Positions 62,011 to 64,000 of a stretch of 64,000 nt of DNA are shown here, one piece after another. The notes beneath the pieces are model-generated. The model made no database searches and was not told the origin of the DNA. It saw only the letters and a program-made list of their open reading frames with translations. Both the position numbers and the translations under genes were made by a program. The stretch lies in NCBI GenBank assembly GCA_023436225.1, contig JAEZKA010000056.1:1-64000 (forward strand). The letters are read 5' to 3'. The stretch's first letter is position 1. Each line of letters begins with the position of its first letter. Source of the stretch: Bacillota bacterium. GTDB taxonomy: Bacteria > Bacillota > Clostridia > Lachnospirales > Lachnospiraceae.

Positions 62011-62548
62011 ATGCCTCTCTCCTTATCTTCTCTTTCTCATTGCTATAATGTAATTTTATCATCGTATTAATTTTTTTTAAGGTTGAAATTTTTTCATCCT
62101 TTTTTCTGTAAACAGATGTTTCCTTATTTAAGAGAAGGTGAGTTTCTAACCGAGAAGAGAATACTTAAAATATAAAAATGCCAACCACTAATACCCAGAT
62201 TAATGATTAGCACTATTTTGTGACACCGCTATCTACAACCATTTGATTGATTACTCATAGTATTTGCCTTTATCTGCATCAGTATAATTGTTTTCAATTT
62301 ATAATTAATATTTTCCGAAAATTATAACATAATGATTTCAATTAAGCAATATGCATTTCTTTTATATCTGCGGTTTTAGTTACTATTAAGGGATTGTATT
62401 GTGATTTTTTGTGCACTTCTCATATTTACACAGGAGCTGCCTATCTGTTAATATATTTATAAATTATAATTAATTATATGCTAATGCTGTTCTGTTTAAA
62501 TGCGATAACATTTAAACAGTTACAGCTAAGAGCAAAGGAGAATTTTAC
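62011..62548. promoter_or_regulatory. Divergent intergenic region with a long inverted repeat
   Basis: 538 bp between the importer and the DUF4838 gene, AT-rich and without a supported reading frame. The notable element is CTGTTTAAAT (62492-62501) / ATTTAAACAG (62510-62519), a perfect 10 bp inverted repeat with an 8-base spacer, ending 29 bp before the DUF4838 start. It is a candidate operator or RNA hairpin. An AAAGGAG ribosome site lies at 62534-62540. Confidence 0.6.
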
Positions 62549-64000
62549 ATGAACATAAACTTGATTGTTGATAACAACAATAAAACACTCTTATATGCGG
62601 CAGAAGAATTAAGCTATTATCTTTCCTTATTGGATTTGAATTTGAGCTTTTCTATGAATAATCCAATCAGTCAATATCATATAGCATTTGAGGTATGCCC
62701 GGATCTGACACGATACGAACTACCCAAGGTCAATAATTCATATTGGGATGATCAGTATTACATTAATATCTCCGCTGATCAGGGGCGTATCATCGGTTCA
62801 AACCCACGTAGTGTTTTATTAGGTGTCTATCGTTATCTGCATATCATAGGTTTTCAATTCCTATATCCGGATAAGAGCTACGATTATATCCCGCCACTGC
62901 AATCTCTGGATCAACTATATGTCAGATATCATGATACCGCTGACAAAAGACATAGGGGTGTATGTATAGAGGGCGCAAATTCAATTAAGAATATAATAGA
63001 TTTTATCGATTGGATGCCAAAAGTCGGTTTTAATAGTTTTTTTATTCAATTTCAAATTCCCTATACCTTTATGGCCAGATGGTATCATCACGAGCTAAAC
63101 CCTCTTTTACCAGAAGAAAATTTTGATGAAGCTACCTTATACCAATATAGTGATTTAATTGATAAGGCCTTAGCTACAAGATCCTTACTTCACCACCGCG
63201 TCGGTCACGGCTGGACAAATGCAGCACTAGGTTATCCCTCCCTTGGATGGATTAAAGAAGATACCTATGTTCCTGACGATATCCGACCTCTTATTGCAGA
63301 AGTTAACGGAAAACGGGAGCTGTTCCATGGTATCCCGATGAACACCAATTTGTGTTACGCTAACCCTGTGGTAATTGAGCGATTTGTGGATCATGTAATA
63401 ACCTATGCGAAGGAACACCCTGAAATTGATTATCTTCACATATGGATTGCTGATGAATTTAATAATATCTGCGAATGTGATGAATGTATTAAAACGACGC
63501 CAGCAGATCAATATGTTGCCATTTTAAATATGATTGATGAGAAATTAACCTTGATGGGCTTATCAACGCATCTCGTATTTCTTCTATATCAAGAATTACT
63601 TTGGGCACCTAAAAAAGAGCGTTTACACAATCCAGAGCGTTTTACTCTAATGTTTGCCCCAATTAGCAGGACTTTTGAAAAATCATATCCAGTAGACATG
63701 GAATATGTTAATCCAACCGAATATATCCGTAATAAGATTAAATTGCCTACTAATATAGAAGAAAATATATCCTTTTTAAAAGAATGGCAAAGGGTCTTCT
63801 CTGGAGATAGCTTTATTTATGATTACCCATTAGGACGTGCTCATTATGGAGATATGGGATATAGCGGTATAGCAAAATTAATTAATGACGACATCAAGAA
63901 GCTGAATCATTTAGATATGAACGGATATATTAGCTGCCAGGAACTACGTGTCGGGCTCCCTAACGCGTTACCCAATTATGTGATGGGATATACCTTATTC
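62549..64000 (+). CDS. DUF4838 domain protein (partial, runs off the window)
   Basis: 484 codons are open from ATG 62549 (ribosome site AAAGGAG) to the right edge, with no stop. Residues about 1-110 look like the alpha-glucuronidase N-terminal/GH20b-type domain (LYAAEELSYYLSLL, GSNPRSVLLGVYRYLHIIGF). The next part is a TIM-barrel-like DUF4838 domain, with WIADEFNNICECDECIKTTP followed by DQYVAILN, the Cys-rich motif typical of that family. It has no signal peptide, so it is probably cytoplasmic. It is likely a glycan-acting enzyme of unknown specificity. It is divergent from the importer-nag block, which suggests a shared substrate. Confidence 0.8.
   Translation, partial: MNINLIVDNNNKTLLYAAEELSYYLSLLDLNLSFSMNNPISQYHIAFEVCPDLTRYELPKVNNSYWDDQYYINISADQGRIIGSNPRSVLLGVYRYLHIIGFQFLYPDKSYDYIPPLQSLDQLYVRYHDTADKRHRGVCIEGANSIKNIIDFIDWMPKVGFNSFFIQFQIPYTFMARWYHHELNPLLPEENFDEATLYQYSDLIDKALATRSLLHHRVGHGWTNAALGYPSLGWIKEDTYVPDDIRPLIAEVNGKRELFHGIPMNTNLCYANPVVIERFVDHVITYAKEHPEIDYLHIWIADEFNNICECDECIKTTPADQYVAILNMIDEKLTLMGLSTHLVFLLYQELLWAPKKERLHNPERFTLMFAPISRTFEKSYPVDMEYVNPTEYIRNKIKLPTNIEENISFLKEWQRVFSGDSFIYDYPLGRAHYGDMGYSGIAKLINDDIKKLNHLDMNGYISCQELRVGLPNALPNYVMGYTLF

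Noticed and set aside
1..64000. CRISPR array or rRNA genes
   Set aside because: No run of regularly spaced identical repeats and no rRNA-like sequence was seen on reading through the window.

Overview
The window reads as chromosomal DNA of a low-GC, spore-forming anaerobic Firmicute, most likely a Lachnospiraceae (Clostridium cluster XIVa) species. This is inferred from several things: AT-rich intergenic DNA with strong AGGAGG ribosome sites and some TTG/GTG starts, a SpoIIQ-like protein, a NiaR repressor, an anaerobic sulfatase-maturating enzyme, PPi-type phosphofructokinase motifs, and many secreted carbohydrate-active or surface proteins. No ribosomal RNA, CRISPR array, integrase or transposase gene was seen.

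Layout. 1-3.6 kb: small minus-strand enzymes (Nudix, kinase-like, GNAT, histidine phosphatase, HD hydrolase). 4-11.2 kb: housekeeping genes, namely the conserved dnaX-ybaB-recR block, an HD-GYP regulator, an M15 peptidase, niaR and a SpoIIQ-like M23 protein. 11.4-21.6 kb: an accessory island at a tRNA-Gly(CCC) gene. Copies of the tRNA 3' end recur at about 15.0, 18.8 and 21.5 kb and divide the region into three cargo modules: an AAA ATPase with a KTSC-like small protein; an ABC-F protein with a sugar-nucleotide-reductase-like protein; and a diguanylate cyclase with a truncated DUF3427 helicase. The repeats carry their own hairpin blocks and conserved flanks.

21.7-24.5 kb: a three-gene ABC-2 exporter. 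24.5-33 kb: a decayed, duplicated glycan/surface region with a GH5-type lipoprotein, a Gfo/Idh/MocA enzyme, a frameshifted secreted gene, a leucine-rich-repeat (BspA-like) protein, and relics showing that an LRR-GH5 gene pair was once present in more than one copy. 33-36 kb: a sulfatase with its divergently transcribed maturase. 36-46 kb: a histidine kinase, a response regulator that appears to start at ATT, a stand-alone receiver and two very large secreted proteins.

46-54.6 kb, minus strand: chromate transporter, then a set of LarA-family protein, triose-phosphate isomerase paralog, class II aldolase and phosphofructokinase, and a second set of P-loop kinase, ECF S-component and LarC1. Both sets are preceded by the same LacI-type palindrome (GCAAACGTTTGC class), so they probably form one inducible sugar or hydroxy-acid regulon. 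54.7-62 kb: a sulfonate/nitrate-type ABC importer, nagB, nagA and a two-component system, all co-oriented. A divergent DUF4838 protein runs off the right edge.

The most notable items are the tandem tRNA-Gly island with its ATPase/KTSC module, the LarA-glycolysis regulon, and the mosaic gene relics. All calls were made by reading the sequence; no database search was run.
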